A DNA stretch of 64,000 nt from Cyclina sinensis. Lineage: Eukaryota; Mollusca; Bivalvia; Venerida; Veneridae. This document shows, piece after piece, positions 36,981 to 50,500 of this stretch (the stretch's first letter is position 1; each line of letters starts with the position of its first letter). The notes under the pieces were generated by a model. It searched no databases. It saw only the letters and a program-made list of their open reading frames with translations, and was not told where the DNA came from. Made by a program: the position numbers and the translations under genes. The stretch covers positions 40,410,780-40,474,779 of the forward strand of contig JAAONU010000001.1 of assembly GCA_012932295.1 (NCBI GenBank), given 5' to 3'.

Positions 36981-37295
36981 TTATGTTTGTTTTGTTTTTT
37001 CGTTATCTGCAGTTGGCTTACTTTTAGCTTCCTCTTCTGACATTAAATTCAGTCTTAAGCTTTGGAACTTCTTTGTTAGAACTAACTTTACAATTCCATT
37101 CTGTTGTAAACTAGTAGTTAAATTATTTTCACTATCAGCCGTTAAACTATTCTTTACTGACATGTTTGTTTCTTCAGTAAAAGGTACGAGTATAGCTGAA
37201 ACGGTTTTATTCTCCATACAACTTTTTTCTGGACTTAAAATAGTGAACGCTAAAGCAAGGTAGCTTACGAACAAATGGTACGATAAAAAACTCAT
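36981..37295 (-). CDS. Doubtful small secreted protein or leftover exon
   Basis: A 104-residue minus-strand frame begins MSFLSYHLFVSYLALAFTIL, which reads as a signal peptide. It continues with three Asn-X-Ser/Thr sequons (NKTV, NMSV, NLTT) and a charged C-terminus. The composition is more protein-like than other frames in the spacer between the two convergent genes. No homologue is recognised, and no flanking splice site or obvious poly(A) signal was found. It may be a chance frame. Confidence 0.22.
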   Translation of the reverse strand: MSFLSYHLFVSYLALAFTILSPEKSCMENKTVSAILVPFTEETNMSVKNSLTADSENNLTTSLQQNGIVKLVLTKKFQSLRLNLMSEEEAKSKPTADNEKTKQT

Positions 37296-37752
37296 ATAAA
37301 AATAATAAAAACTACACAGCGTAAATAAAACCTTGCTTGAAATGCATTTTTTACAATATCACTCAATTATTAGAATTTTTTGTCGGTCTGTTCATATAAT
37401 ATTCTTTTCTTCACCGTTAACGGCTGAATTAGAAGACAGAACAAGTTCTAGCATAAAAGTATGAATTCACCACAACCCTGAACTCAGTAATAACTGTAAA
37501 ATGAAACATAGATGTATGGGTATTCGTGAAATTTTGAAAACGTAGTACTAAGTATCTGACCTTGTAAAACTGAAAACTCAGAGAGCCAGAGAGAGGAGCT
37601 GATTTTACTGGTACGTATTCCGACGCTTGCATTTTGAAGAGATTTAAGACACTAGATTATGAGGTCCTTTTCTAAACATACAATAAAAACAAATGAGGGG
37701 GAACATAAAAAGGGAAACAAAGAAGTAAACACATTATTTACGATCACAGACG

Positions 37753-37758
37753 TTTATT
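37753..37758 (-). terminator. Candidate polyadenylation signal of the Zasp-like gene
   Basis: AATAAA on the minus strand, ~750 bp after the TAG at 38508. The 3' UTR would then end about 0.9 kb from the convergent gene's poly(A) site. Confidence 0.4.
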
Positions 37759-38507
37759 GTCCTTGCACAGACGGCCGCACTTAAATATGGGTATCCCTTT
37801 TGTCCTAACATTACAACTGGCAAACTAGATGCTTTGGCACAAAGTGGAATATATATAAATAACACTCATTCTACCAATACAAATGAAAACACTCCCTAAA
37901 AGCAATATTTAATGATAAGTACTTACAGAGGTTAAGTAAAAACAATCATCGTAACTAAAATTTGTTATATCTAGATCACGTGGTTTAACAATGCGCACAG
38001 AATTCAATGACGTTCTAAGCAACCGAGTAAAATATCCAAAAACAAAACAAAACAACAAGACTCGCGAGAACACGCTTAAGTTTTAATATACTGTGATGAA
38101 AATTCCAGAGTCAGAAGGCATTCTAGGTGTCCGTTAAGTTATTTTTGGACAGTTTTAATGTGTAATCGAATTTCCTTGCATTAACAAAACACCTTAGTAT
38201 GTTTTGTTGTCACGTGTTCAATGAAGGAATTCGCGCCACTACAGTTACATGCACATGACCACGTTTGTAAATCATACTCCAAAGTTCTGAACAAAACAAG
38301 CACACATATAGTGGAAGTCACATGACTAGGTAAATCTAATCGAATTTATATTGCACGTATCCGGCTTGAAATAATTTACGAATGAATTATTTTATCATTC
38401 CCTTCACAACGAAGTCGAAAATATAGCATTTTGCATGATTCACCTTTCAACAGTGTAATTTAAAAAGCTAAAATTCATAAACGTTCTATCTACTTTTTCG
38501 GATAGTC

Positions 38508-41500
38508 CTAGAAATCGGACAAACCGATCGCGGCATCGAATTTATAATCAGGTACTCCACTACGTTGCACCGTCTCGGTGACTCGCCTCTGTGGCTCCTG
38601 TCCGGGGATTTTAGTTTCATGGGTCTCCCTGGTGGTTGTGACAGTTTCCCCTTTAGGGGCCTGGCCGGGCGTATCCTCGTAGTTGGACCTGGTCGTCTTC
38701 TTTGTCGAATGCACCATCTGGTAGACGTAGGAGTCGTTCCAGTTCCGCTCACCTGGAGCTACAGGCTTCTTTGGTTGGGTCGATACACTACGTGGCAGAA
38801 ACGGTAAAGAAATATTGTGAGTACTAACGTTTTATTAATTTAAATAACGTTAAAATTCCTTTTAATTATATCGTTTATCATTTGTATGCACTTGATAACA
38901 GTATGAAAAGAAAAGATAAAAAGGAAATGATAAACAGCATATATAAGTAGACTTTACGAAAAACATGAAACAGGGAGCAGAAAAGAGCTAAATACAGAAG
39001 TTTGAAAAAGATGTTAGACTATTACTCATATTTGAAATTAGAGAAATGTACAGATGTATATAATCGTGACAATTTCACGCTACAGTGCAAAGAGTACAGA
39101 GAACGTAATAACTCAATGTTTATGCACAAAAAGGCCACTGTTCTTGGGGAGTAAATAAGTAATGGGTGGTGGACTGATCTACTTGGGTTTATATCTTTAT
39201 ATCACCAGGCCGGGTTCGTGTAAAGAACAAGCAAGCTAGCTACAATAAAGCTACAAAATAACTATAAAGAAACACAAAAAACAACTAGGAAGATGGTTTC
39301 AAATTAAAAAAATCTAAACAGAGCAATAAACTAGAAAGAAATCAGGAGTACACAAGTACACATACTCGTAGCTACTCACCTAGTACAAACCACGTGCAAC
39401 ACAACCTTCTTAGTTGGAAAAGTCCATTTTCACTTAAAAGGGTTTCTGGTATAAATTTTCAATGTCATTCTATTGCGTATTGCGGCGTCTTATCTGGGTC
39501 TGCACTCTTTGCCTATGTCTAATTTTGGGGACGCTAGGCATAATTGGGTTAAGCACTCATTTCTCCATACGTGTTTTTTCCAATTACAAAGAATGCTAAG
39601 CCAAAACTGTTTTAAATGTTTTATCCAAGAAAGATGAAAATAACTACTGCAAGTTTGTAATATTAATTTTTGTATCATTGGACCAGTGCGAGGTTTATAT
39701 CATCCTTACACATGGCTGTAGCTTACATAAAAACGGCTATATCTATCTAAAGAAAGCAGCCATGAGGTATTATGAATTTTGAATGGTTATATTGTCGGAT
39801 ATAAACGTTTGTTAGCTTGCATAACCTTCTATTAGCGTAACCGGTTATAATAGCCGTTTGAAATAGGCCGTGTGACTTGTCAAAAATCTTTATTAATATA
39901 AAAAATGAGGAAAAATAAAACAACGAGTGTCCAGAACGAATGGCTACTATGACTGAGTTGTGAACGTGACAGTTGGCGAGGATGAATCAGTTTGTAGTGC
40001 TTTTCTGCGTCGAAAGTTGGTAAGAAGACATATTGTTATTAAGTATGAATACTAACTGAATAATGCAAGTGTGACATGAACATCAAAATACGGCAAACGA
40101 AGCTACAGAAACTAAGTGTATGCACCATTCGTTGAATTCTTTACCCATGCAGACTACACGGTTAAAATATTTACGTATAAAATGATCCTCGGAAGAAAAA
40201 GATACAAAGAAAGAGTATATACTACGAGAAACTTAAAAAAAAACATTACAGATGATACTTTTGCAAACACAAAGGCAGTTGTGCACTATTTGCACCACTG
40301 AACATCTCAACCCTCAAAACGTAAACCTGCATTTGCTGGTCACCAAGCACCACCAGTAAATGAAAATATCATTTGGAAGAGGTTTTATGTTTTACACAAT
40401 TTTTACAAAACAAGTATTTTTTAGTAAGGTGTGACTTGCCTGAGCAGAGTCGAATGGTGTTGCCAGGTATAATTTCTTCTGCTTTCTACAAAAGGTTTCA
40501 CAAAAAGAAAACATCAAACGAAAACAAAAAGAAACAGCACGCAAATAAACTTGTAATATGCCATGCAAACAGCACTTACGACGGAGAGAGAGCCCGGCCT
40601 TGTGTTTGACCCACATACGTATCGACGATATTATCATTTGAGTACAAGCCCATTGGGGAGTTGTACTGCAAATGTACAATATTGGGTGCAGCCGTACCAT
40701 ATCTCTGACCACCTGAAACATCATTTTGTGCAAAATCAGTTGACAGATGTTGAAATGTCGGAGATTGAAAGGGGTGGGTCTCAGGGGGAGGAGCATGGGA
40801 CCGCTTGGGTTTTGGTGGAACTGAAGGGGACACAGACCTATGGGCTGTCGACGCTGAAATTTGTTCCTGTGGTCGGACAGTCGACTGTGCTGATATCTGG
40901 ACGATTCTAGGCTTCGGAGCTGTGGATTGCGGGCTCATGTGAGGGCGATATGGCTGATCAACTGTTCCACTTTGATATCTCTCGGCCTCTAACGCTTCTC
41001 GTTCCCATGGTTTCAGCTGCTGTCCCTCACTTCTCAGGGTGTTACTCCACGGTTGCCCATCAATATCGTCTTCCTCTCTCCTTGCGTTTACAGCGGGTGG
41101 TCTTGGTCTAGAGGAAGTCGCTTTAGGTTGTGGTTTGGGTTGTGGTTTCGTGTAATCGACCCCAAATGTCGTGTATGAGCCGTCATCCGGAGCCCGTGCA
41201 CGACCGAAACTAGGTGTGGTTTTACGGGATCTCTGGATAGCTGTAGAAAGGAAAGAAGGAAAGACAAGCATGAGTGGATAGGATAAAATCTATCTACAGG
41301 AAGGATTAATCATTGTATACAGTGGAACCAAAGGCTAGTCTATATCAGAATTATGTCAGTCAAAATTGAAACACCTACATTTAACATCGTAAACTCTTAC
41401 ATGAAAACAATATTTGTACTATAATCTTAGCAATGCGTCTAACTGTTCACATTACTTAAAATGAAAACCGTCAGAAAAAATGTACTATATGACCTTAATT

Positions 41501-44500
41501 CTACTAAGACAAACACGAAGAAATTATAAAAATGTGATATCTTAATCAAGCTAGCAAAATTGTTGATATCTGAATCATTTTATAAATAACAATTACATTA
41601 GTAACTTGTGTTTAACCAGAAGGAAAAATCGAAATAGGAGAGCTTTTAATGACAAGAGATGTCAAAATGACATGTATGCCCCCCTAAAGGTTTGAACTTT
41701 GCAAGTTACTGAGCGGAAACAGTTTTCAAATCAAAGGTGACAGTGTCATTGACATTGCCCTACTGATATAAAAACAATAAGGTCCTTCTACTCAATAAAA
41801 GCAACCACTCTAAAAAGTTTGAAGGTTATTGGTCAAATAGTACTCGAGTTATTGAGAAGAAACCATTTTCCAATTAAAGGCGATCATGACTTTGACCTTT
41901 GACTTTATATTAACCCAAGTAACAATACGAGTCTTCTACTCAATAAGATCAACCACATTATGAAGTTTGAAGGGTGTAGGTCAAATAGTATTCGAATTAT
42001 TGAGCAGAAACAGTTATCAAATTCAAGGTGAAGGTGACCTTGACCTTTAACCTACTGACTCCAAAAACAGTCTTTCCTCCATAAAAGCAACAAATCTATG
42101 AAGTTTGAACACATTGGATTGAATAGTTCTCGAGTAATTATGCTTTCGATTCAAAAGTATTTACCCAGAAACTAAAGGAACTTTTTACTTAGTAAAGGCA
42201 ACTACTCTAAAAGTTTGAAGGGAGTGTTTGAAATGGTACTCGAGTTATTGAGTGAAAATGGTTTTCAAATTCAAGGTGGCAGTGACCTTGACTTTGTCCT
42301 ACTGACCTGAAAACAAAAAGGTTTTTCTACCTAATAAGGGCAACCATCCTATTAAGTTTGAAGACAGGGGATCAAATTATATTGTGTTATTGAGCGTAAA
42401 CTATTTTCAAATTCAAGCTGACCGTGAACTTGACCTTTGACCTCCTGACATAAAAACAATAGGGGTCTTCTGCTTAATAAGGGCAACCACTCTATTAGGT
42501 TTGATTGCTGTGAATTTAATAGTATAAGCGTTATTATTCGGAAACCATTTTCAAATTCAATGTGACCAAGACCTTGGCCTCTGACCTAATGATTCCAAAA
42601 ACAAAAGGGGACTTCTATTACATAAGATCAACAACATTATGAAATCTGAAGGGCGTAGGCTAAATGGTACTTGGCTTATTCAGCAGAAACCATTTAAAAA
42701 TTTGAAGGTTACGATGACCTTGACCTTTGATCTACTGACCCCCGAAAATGGGTCTTCTGCATAGTAGGGCAACTACCCTATGCAGTTTGAACGGTGTAGG
42801 TCAAATGGTACTTCAGTGACTGAGCGGACATGGTTTCAAATTTAAGGTGACAGTGACCTTGACATTTGACCTAAAACAATATCCCATAAACAATAGGCGT
42901 TTTCTACTAATAAGGACAACATTCCTTTGAAGTTTGAAGGGTGTACGTCAAACGGTATTTGAATTATTAAGTGAGTATGGTTTCAAATTCAAGGTGACAG
43001 TGACCTTGACATTTGACCTAAAACAATATCCCATAAACAATAGGCGTTTTCTACTAATAAGGACAACATTCCTTTGAAGTTTGAAGGGTGTACGTCAAAC
43101 GGTATTTGAATTATTAAGCGAGCATGGTTTTCAAATTCAAGCTGACAGTGACCTGGACCGTTCACCTATTGACCCCAACACGGTGTCATCTGCAGGTCAT
43201 GTCCAACCTCCTTATCAAATTTGAGGACTGTAAGCTAATACAATCTCTATTTACTGATCGGACAAGGTCAGGTCTACCTACAGACGGACAGACCGACCGA
43301 CAGACTTGTGCAAAGCAATATAACCCCGCTTCCTCGAAGGGGGGCATAATTACTGTGAAGAATAAGTGTTGATAAACAAGGAAGAAAAATAAAGATAATG
43401 CACCCAGGGGTTAGGAAAGCTAAGATATAATGTGCTAAAACATAGTGCTACTAGTGGTATTTAGAGTGTGTGTTATGGCTATATAATTAAGTTCCATATA
43501 CAACAATGTAATAAAGTCCATACAGTATAGACTGATCGATGAGCTAGAACACTGCAAAATATATATCTACAAGGAAAAGGCATGTTTAAACTCCATATTC
43601 AAACGGTTTCTGTCACTAAGAACACGTGGTTAGATAGCGAGTTACAATGTCTTGAACATTCAAGCATATCTAAATCACCTGGGGGCGGGGCCCTTTGTTT
43701 GCCAAACATTTTTCGTCGTTCCCAGACAGGAGCAGTAGGATAATCATCTTCATCTGAACCCAGGGCATCTAACAGAGAGCGAAACGATGTCAGAGCATTG
43801 TAATAATACGTTTGGCGGATTAAAAATAATTGAATGAAGGACAGAAATTTAAACAAAAATCTTAAAATCGAAAGATTGACACTTCAACATTGTAATGACC
43901 GGGTTCATTTTAGTGTTCTTAAAAACTGAAGAGTCAAAAAACTAGATATTTGGAACTGTTTAAAATAAATTAATGTGACACAAAGAGACGTGCATGGACT
44001 AGAGTGAATGCTTTTCCTACTCAACATATAAAGGATACAAAAGACAATTGATTTTGCAAAACAGGGATAAAAGAACTTTTGACATTTTATTTGATATCTT
44101 TTGCAAATTTATATACACCTGATTTGCTCATAGAAGAGTCAGGCAATATAACCGGAATGTTTTTATTACATTATTTTAACCGAAAAAGGTAAATGTAGAT
44201 TTCCTTTTATAATTCGGATAAAAGTTGAAACCGATCTTTAGATTTTAGAAAACTATTTATATAACCAGGGAGTGCATATAACAACTGGTTTTGGACAGAA
44301 CATGAAAAGTTTGGGCATTTGGGAGTCTGCAGTCAAGAACAAAGGTTTATAAAAAGACGTTTGAAAGGATTTGGACAACGTTTTCTTGAAGACATAATTC
44401 AGAAAAGGTTGATAACAGTCAAGGTAGAACACTTTACCTTCTGGCTTAGGCAGTTTTGGTAACTCAAAATAAAGTTCCGTAGTGTATTCTGTGTACATGA

Positions 44501-47500
44501 TTATAAACAAGCATATTTATTAAATCAAGTGTTAAAATATTATTCTATTTTGTAGATTTTCGCCGTAGCATAATTTTTAAAATAACGCAGAAACATTATC
44601 AGAAAATATTCTGATATTAGCTTTCTTGATTATAATGTGATGGAAATCTTACCTAACATAATTTATTATCAAAACATACAAACTATTTATGGCGAAATAA
44701 TATACTAAGAGGTAAATATTACACACCAAAATGTCACTATCCTAAACTTACTCAGAAAATTTACGAGGACAATAAAGTAAAAAAAACAAACAAATATCAA
44801 ATGAGACAGAATTTGCTGAAAAAAAATCCCAGAATATTGTGCAACATATTTTGCAGGGACAAAAAGGGTCATAGGGACATATAAAGTCAATTATAGAAAA
44901 TAGGGAAATAAAAATAAGACTAATTAGGTTATTTATGACATGTAAAATTCATCAAAAGATAAGTCACACTCGACCTCGCAGAAAATGATTACAGCGTCGT
45001 GTTGTTAACCACAGCAAACGATGAGACGATGTGAATATTTGTTTGGATAATTTAAAACGAAATAAAGTTCATACTTGAAAAAATGAAAACAGGAAAGAGA
45101 ACCAAGTGAATAATATAAACCAGAATTACTGTTAAGTGTTATCAGAGCAAGTAGATAGTGCTGACCCCACTGAGCAATTTACGAAGACGTTTTGCAGACG
45201 TGCTATATTTTTCAAAATGTAGCAGACGACAAAAATTAAAAAAAAAAGACTGTTGACAAAAAAATGAAAGAAAGACATTTACTATTATTATTTTTCATAC
45301 ATTAAGTCAATCAAGCGTAACCGATACACAAATGTAGGACAGAAATTGGAAAAAGCAATAGGTTAATATTGTTTCTGACACGGGTACTTACTCGGTGGCT
45401 GTGGTGCACCTTTCATGAAGAGTCTCCTCCTTTCATTAACACCTCCATATTCCTCTTCCTCCACTAACTTCTCCTCTTTAAATCGAAGAAAAAAAAGATG
45501 AAAGACAAATGACAACTTGCTCCTAAGTTAAGGAGGAACAAGTTTGATTTTTTTTAAGAGACAGATGCACGTGTTTGGTAATTTGTTAACATCTAATCAA
45601 ATGTGTTCCGCAGTTAATACTTCACTGAAAAACGTGTTTGGAGACTGATAAAACGTTTAAATTGCGAGCGATAAAACACTTAAAAACGTGTCTGGCAGTT
45701 TCTTACACACTGAAATGGGAATCACATCTTGCTAAAACTGTTGCTCTTCTAAATGCCTTCAGTTTTTTTTTTTACTTTTGAATATTCAGAAAGTTATTCA
45801 TCTCTGTTCAAACTACGTAAATTAACGATTTGACACAAGTGTCAAATCAATAGAAAGGTAGAGTAAATTAATAACAAAAATTGACGAATATCTTTTGGAA
45901 ACAATCCGGTGTTTTTTTTTAAAACCTAGCAGAAAAATGTTAAATAAAGGTAGAGACATATCAAAATAAATGTTGTCAGTTGTCAGATTGGAATCGTGAG
46001 ACAATGTGGAGGAAGAAGAAATGGCAGTAAATTGTGTCACAAATCTTCGTTTGGCATTAGAAAATATAATCTAGAATGATGAAGTTGTTAAGATGTTCAA
46101 ATATTAAATGGAAACTGGTTGTAATGAAATGGTTGCCTAAAAGGACTCAGAACTGACAGACTTTGGGGGTAAAACTCGAAATTGTAAGACTATAAACTAA
46201 AACCAATGAAATTTTATCCAGAAAACCGTAATCATTACTATTCAGAACGCAATCAATATACATTTCATTTTATTCAGAAAAAGGGGAAAATTAATAAACT
46301 CACAAAACTATAAGTGTAACTCTACAGAAGAGGGGGAAAAGTGATCGCTAATACTGTGATTTAAATGAACCATGAGCTCATGCTTTGAAAGTCAAACATT
46401 AACTTGAAACAAGAATAGCAAAGCACAAACAGCTCATGTTACCTGCTACAGGTTGTGGGCTATGTGGCTGTGGAGCAGAGAACTGGTTCTGTGTTGGTTG
46501 CGGTGGCTGCGGTGGTTGACCCCCGTAATCATACTGGTCTCTAGCCGGTTGCGACTGAACTGGAGCAGCAACGGGCCGGTACTGAGTTTGAACCGGCCTA
46601 GGATGAGCCGCTCCACCGTAGGCGGAACCGAAGTCCGGACCCCCTCCTCCGAACTTGGTGAGAGTGACCTTCTTTGGCATAAACCCTGCAGACATGTCTC
46701 TGTTCTGTTCTATGTTTTGTACTGGCCTCTGTACTGGTTTTGCTGCTGGTTTCGGAGGAGAAGGTTTCTGAGGCGAGATCGGGATTGTTCGTGTGGGTGA
46801 CAGGGGACCTTGCTTTCGTTGTATTGGAATATTAATCTGAAACAACACAATAAGGAACACAGTAAAAATCCGAAAAGTGCTGATTTGGAAATTTAGCGTC
46901 TTTCTTCCAACCCGGAGATCTTGGTTGCGAATTCAGTTGAGGGACTTACCTCCTCAATCTCACTCTTAGGGAAAGCTTAACTCATGACACCAGAAATAAG
47001 TCGAAGAGAGGAATTACATAAATATAAAATGATAAAACTTACATTTTAACATAATGCTGAATTTGAAACAAATTGGGTTTAAATAAAAGAAATAGAAATA
47101 TATATTATGTCACAGCAACAATCTCTTTTCATTAAGCTTACTTGTCAAACTCTAAATTGAAAAAAAAAAATAAAAAAGGCTTTTTCATAAGTATTACTGA
47201 TCAAACAGGCTAAAAGCCTTGTGTAACAGAAAGTGTAGGCAACTGGTAGACTGCTTGGAAGAAAATTTAGAATTTCAGACTTGTTCTGTACCTGTGGAGC
47301 TCTTGTTGGCGAGTGTGGCAAACTTGGTGCCCGGGTATCTATTACTGGTGACAATGGCTTGATGTTGATGGTTCCAGCTGGTCTGTGATAACAAAGTATT
47401 AGAATAAACATAGTTATTGAAATCAACACGTTATAAAAATTACCCAAGCGAGGTCGGGGAACTACAGCAAAATTCTTGCATACGGATTTACCTTATTTGA

Positions 47501-50500
47501 AGTTACATTATTTCTAAAGTGTCTAGAGCTTCGTACGTATACTATATTCGTCGCTACGAAAAAGAAAATGGCGGATAACAACGAGACATTTCTCACATGG
47601 TGTTCTGAAACTACAATCAACTTCTTCATCATTGGATAAAGAATAAGTTTTGCAGATTTACGCTTGAAACGTTCATCACTTTATGGTTAGTAGTTCAACC
47701 ATAAATTGGTTACAGGTTTGTTGAATATGAAGTTTATGCAAGGATTTTCTAGCATATATCCTACAGTAGTTCGGGCGTAATACAGTACCTCCTCACTGAA
47801 GAGTACTCAATTTGATAAATTTGTGATGGTATTGGACCTTTTCACACAAGGCCTTGGGTTCGAGCCCTTCTCTAGCTAATTTTATCATTAGCCTTTGCTT
47901 TTTTATTTTAGTTTAAAACTTTACCGTTTATTTGAATTCGAGTGGATATATTTTTCTTTTCGAATAATTTCAAATACTATATAGAATTAAGTCAACGATT
48001 TCAGTAATCATTTTTTCCAACACTACATGGTAAACTTATTTCATATTTATCTTTAATATTCAGAACATTTAATTGGAATTGAAAAATTATTTAAGTTTTG
48101 TGAAGCCTCGTTGATATATATCGAATTTTCTTTGTTATCTTTCCTTCATCGCGAAAAGTAAAATGGAACCATTTTTGTTATCACATTTCAGAAGTTCTCC
48201 CAATCTGATGAATGTTCTCAACAGTTCTTGTGACTGAATATAGACTGACTGTTGTAGTTTTTTATGGTAAGACTTGGAACAACTGCGATTCTAAATACTT
48301 CCATCTTTGCTAGTTAGACCTATCAAAGCCGACGAGGTTTGAAGTTAGTACTTGTCTTATCTTTTAAATCTCTTGGTTAAAGTGTTTCATATTGTCAGTT
48401 TATTGCCATTAGAAAGTTTTTTTTTTCTTTTTAAAATACGTTCAGAGACCGAGGACTGAAAAAATAACAATAAAAATAAATGCTACAATCTAAATAAGTT
48501 CATAAAACGCTTCCACTGACGTAAAAGTTGCTGTTTTCTATAAGAAAAGTACACATCAGAAATACAGATACTTGTAATACGTGTCTCAAACGTTTGTTAC
48601 CTTTGAACGAGAAACTCTATTTGTCCACCGCCTCCACTAATGGCATCCTGCGCTTGCTTATGTGATAAATTACTTGTGTCGCGACCGTTTATTGCTACGA
48701 TGACGTCACCACGGTGTAGCTCACGTTCAGAGGGGGTATTGGCGAACACCTGTAACGGAAAAAATAATGGATGAGTATACATACTAAACAAAGCAATTCT
48801 ACAACAAACTTATTCAGTTAAGTTTTCTCTGAGTAATTATATTGCTTATGCACCAAGATAACAACTCAAGATTAAAAACCCCGGAAATCCCACAAAAAAC
48901 GTTCAAGACATACCCCCAGACTCAGTTTTCTTTCTAGTGGTAAACTTGCCAGGAGTTTTTTTGGGTATTTTCTTTACTTGTATTTATAAAAAAAACTGCT
49001 TGACTGTTTAAATCAGCATAATTTTGTGTAAAGAAACATTAACATGAATTAGTGTGTACAAGCTGTCTTATAGTGAGTCGACTATGGCTGGTGGCAAGCT
49101 GGTTAAAGCAAGAATGATCGACAAAGGTACAACTTGATGTTTTACCCTCAGAACATGGATGCAACCGTTTTAATCTCGACGAATTCATGTCAAGACACAC
49201 AAATTTATGAGCTATGCTAACACTAGGTTTGCCAAAGGCTTTGCCAATGGTCTTATAATGCTGAATGATACTGCGAAGTATATTGCATTTAGTGTCATGA
49301 TTTTATTTTGTAGGTTTGTTTTTACAATCCAATCATGTCTTTACATTATGAACCAAAACCATTCATCATAGGTAAAAGTGGTTTGAGAAATGGTTTTTGT
49401 ATAACTACATTGTAAAGATTAAGACATTGATACCTTTTATTAATTAACAACTAAGTATTTTCAACGTGATCATCCTCTCTCAGTTATAAATGCTGTATAG
49501 TAATTGAGAGGGTTGCTTGTTGCCTTGGTAATTCGTGTTTATCATTCGCCTTGGCAAGCTGACAGTGACTATAACATTATCCAGAATATGTGAGCTTTTC
49601 TTGTGTATATCACTACGCAGAAAATCTGCAAAATGCATTTTGCATAAGAATTCTACTTATTGATGATAAAAAAGATTATGCAATTCTTCCGTAAAGACAA
49701 GAACTTGTTAGAGCAGGTGAGAAAGATTTTCAATCTTGACAGACAGCCCACATGGTTTACACATTTGTCTTTCAATTGATTTCAAGATTATAAAATTTAA
49801 GCAGTTTAAACGATGGTAACTGGTTTCGCTCCAGCCATACAAAACTCGCGCCTGTCAACTATGGTCCTTGCTTAAGGACATTTAGAAAACTATTTTCTTT
49901 GTAACGTCCTTGTACAGAAAATGAAATGCATAAACATTCAATCAAGGAAAGTGATTCTGACATGAATTCGTCATGATACACTGACTGAACTTGAAAATAG
50001 TTCCCACCTGTGATCACATTGTCTTATCTTCAGGCAGGTTATAGCATAGACATTTATAGATAAATAATTATTCATTTCTAAAATGAAAAAAAAAACGAGA
50101 TACCTGAGCCTTTCAGGCAATATCGTAACGTTAAATTGAAGAATTTTCCCCTATACCTGTATCTAGAATGCATACCACATCTAAGTCTAAAAATCTCCAT
50201 TACTCTTGCAAGACCCAATAATTAAACAATCTGGACTTTCAGAAACAGCAGACAAACGAAGAGAACCCAAAACCCAGAAAATAACATGTTGACCGTAACC
50301 TAAATCTGTACAGAAGCTAAGAACAAGGACAATGTCTTACAGGTAATTATGAAAAAAGAACATTTTACTCGACATTATACATGTACTTTGCACACAAAGA
50401 CATAACGAAGAAATGGGGTTAGTAAACATGAAACTATGTCGAAGTCGCTCGTTGTTGAAACAAACCCTTACACACTACTGAAGTATTTCAAACAAACAGG

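Noticed and set aside
40576..41271. Independent 231-codon gene
   Set aside because: It has a splice acceptor at 41242-41241 and joins in frame to the neighbouring Zasp exons; the apparent start Met lies in the intron.
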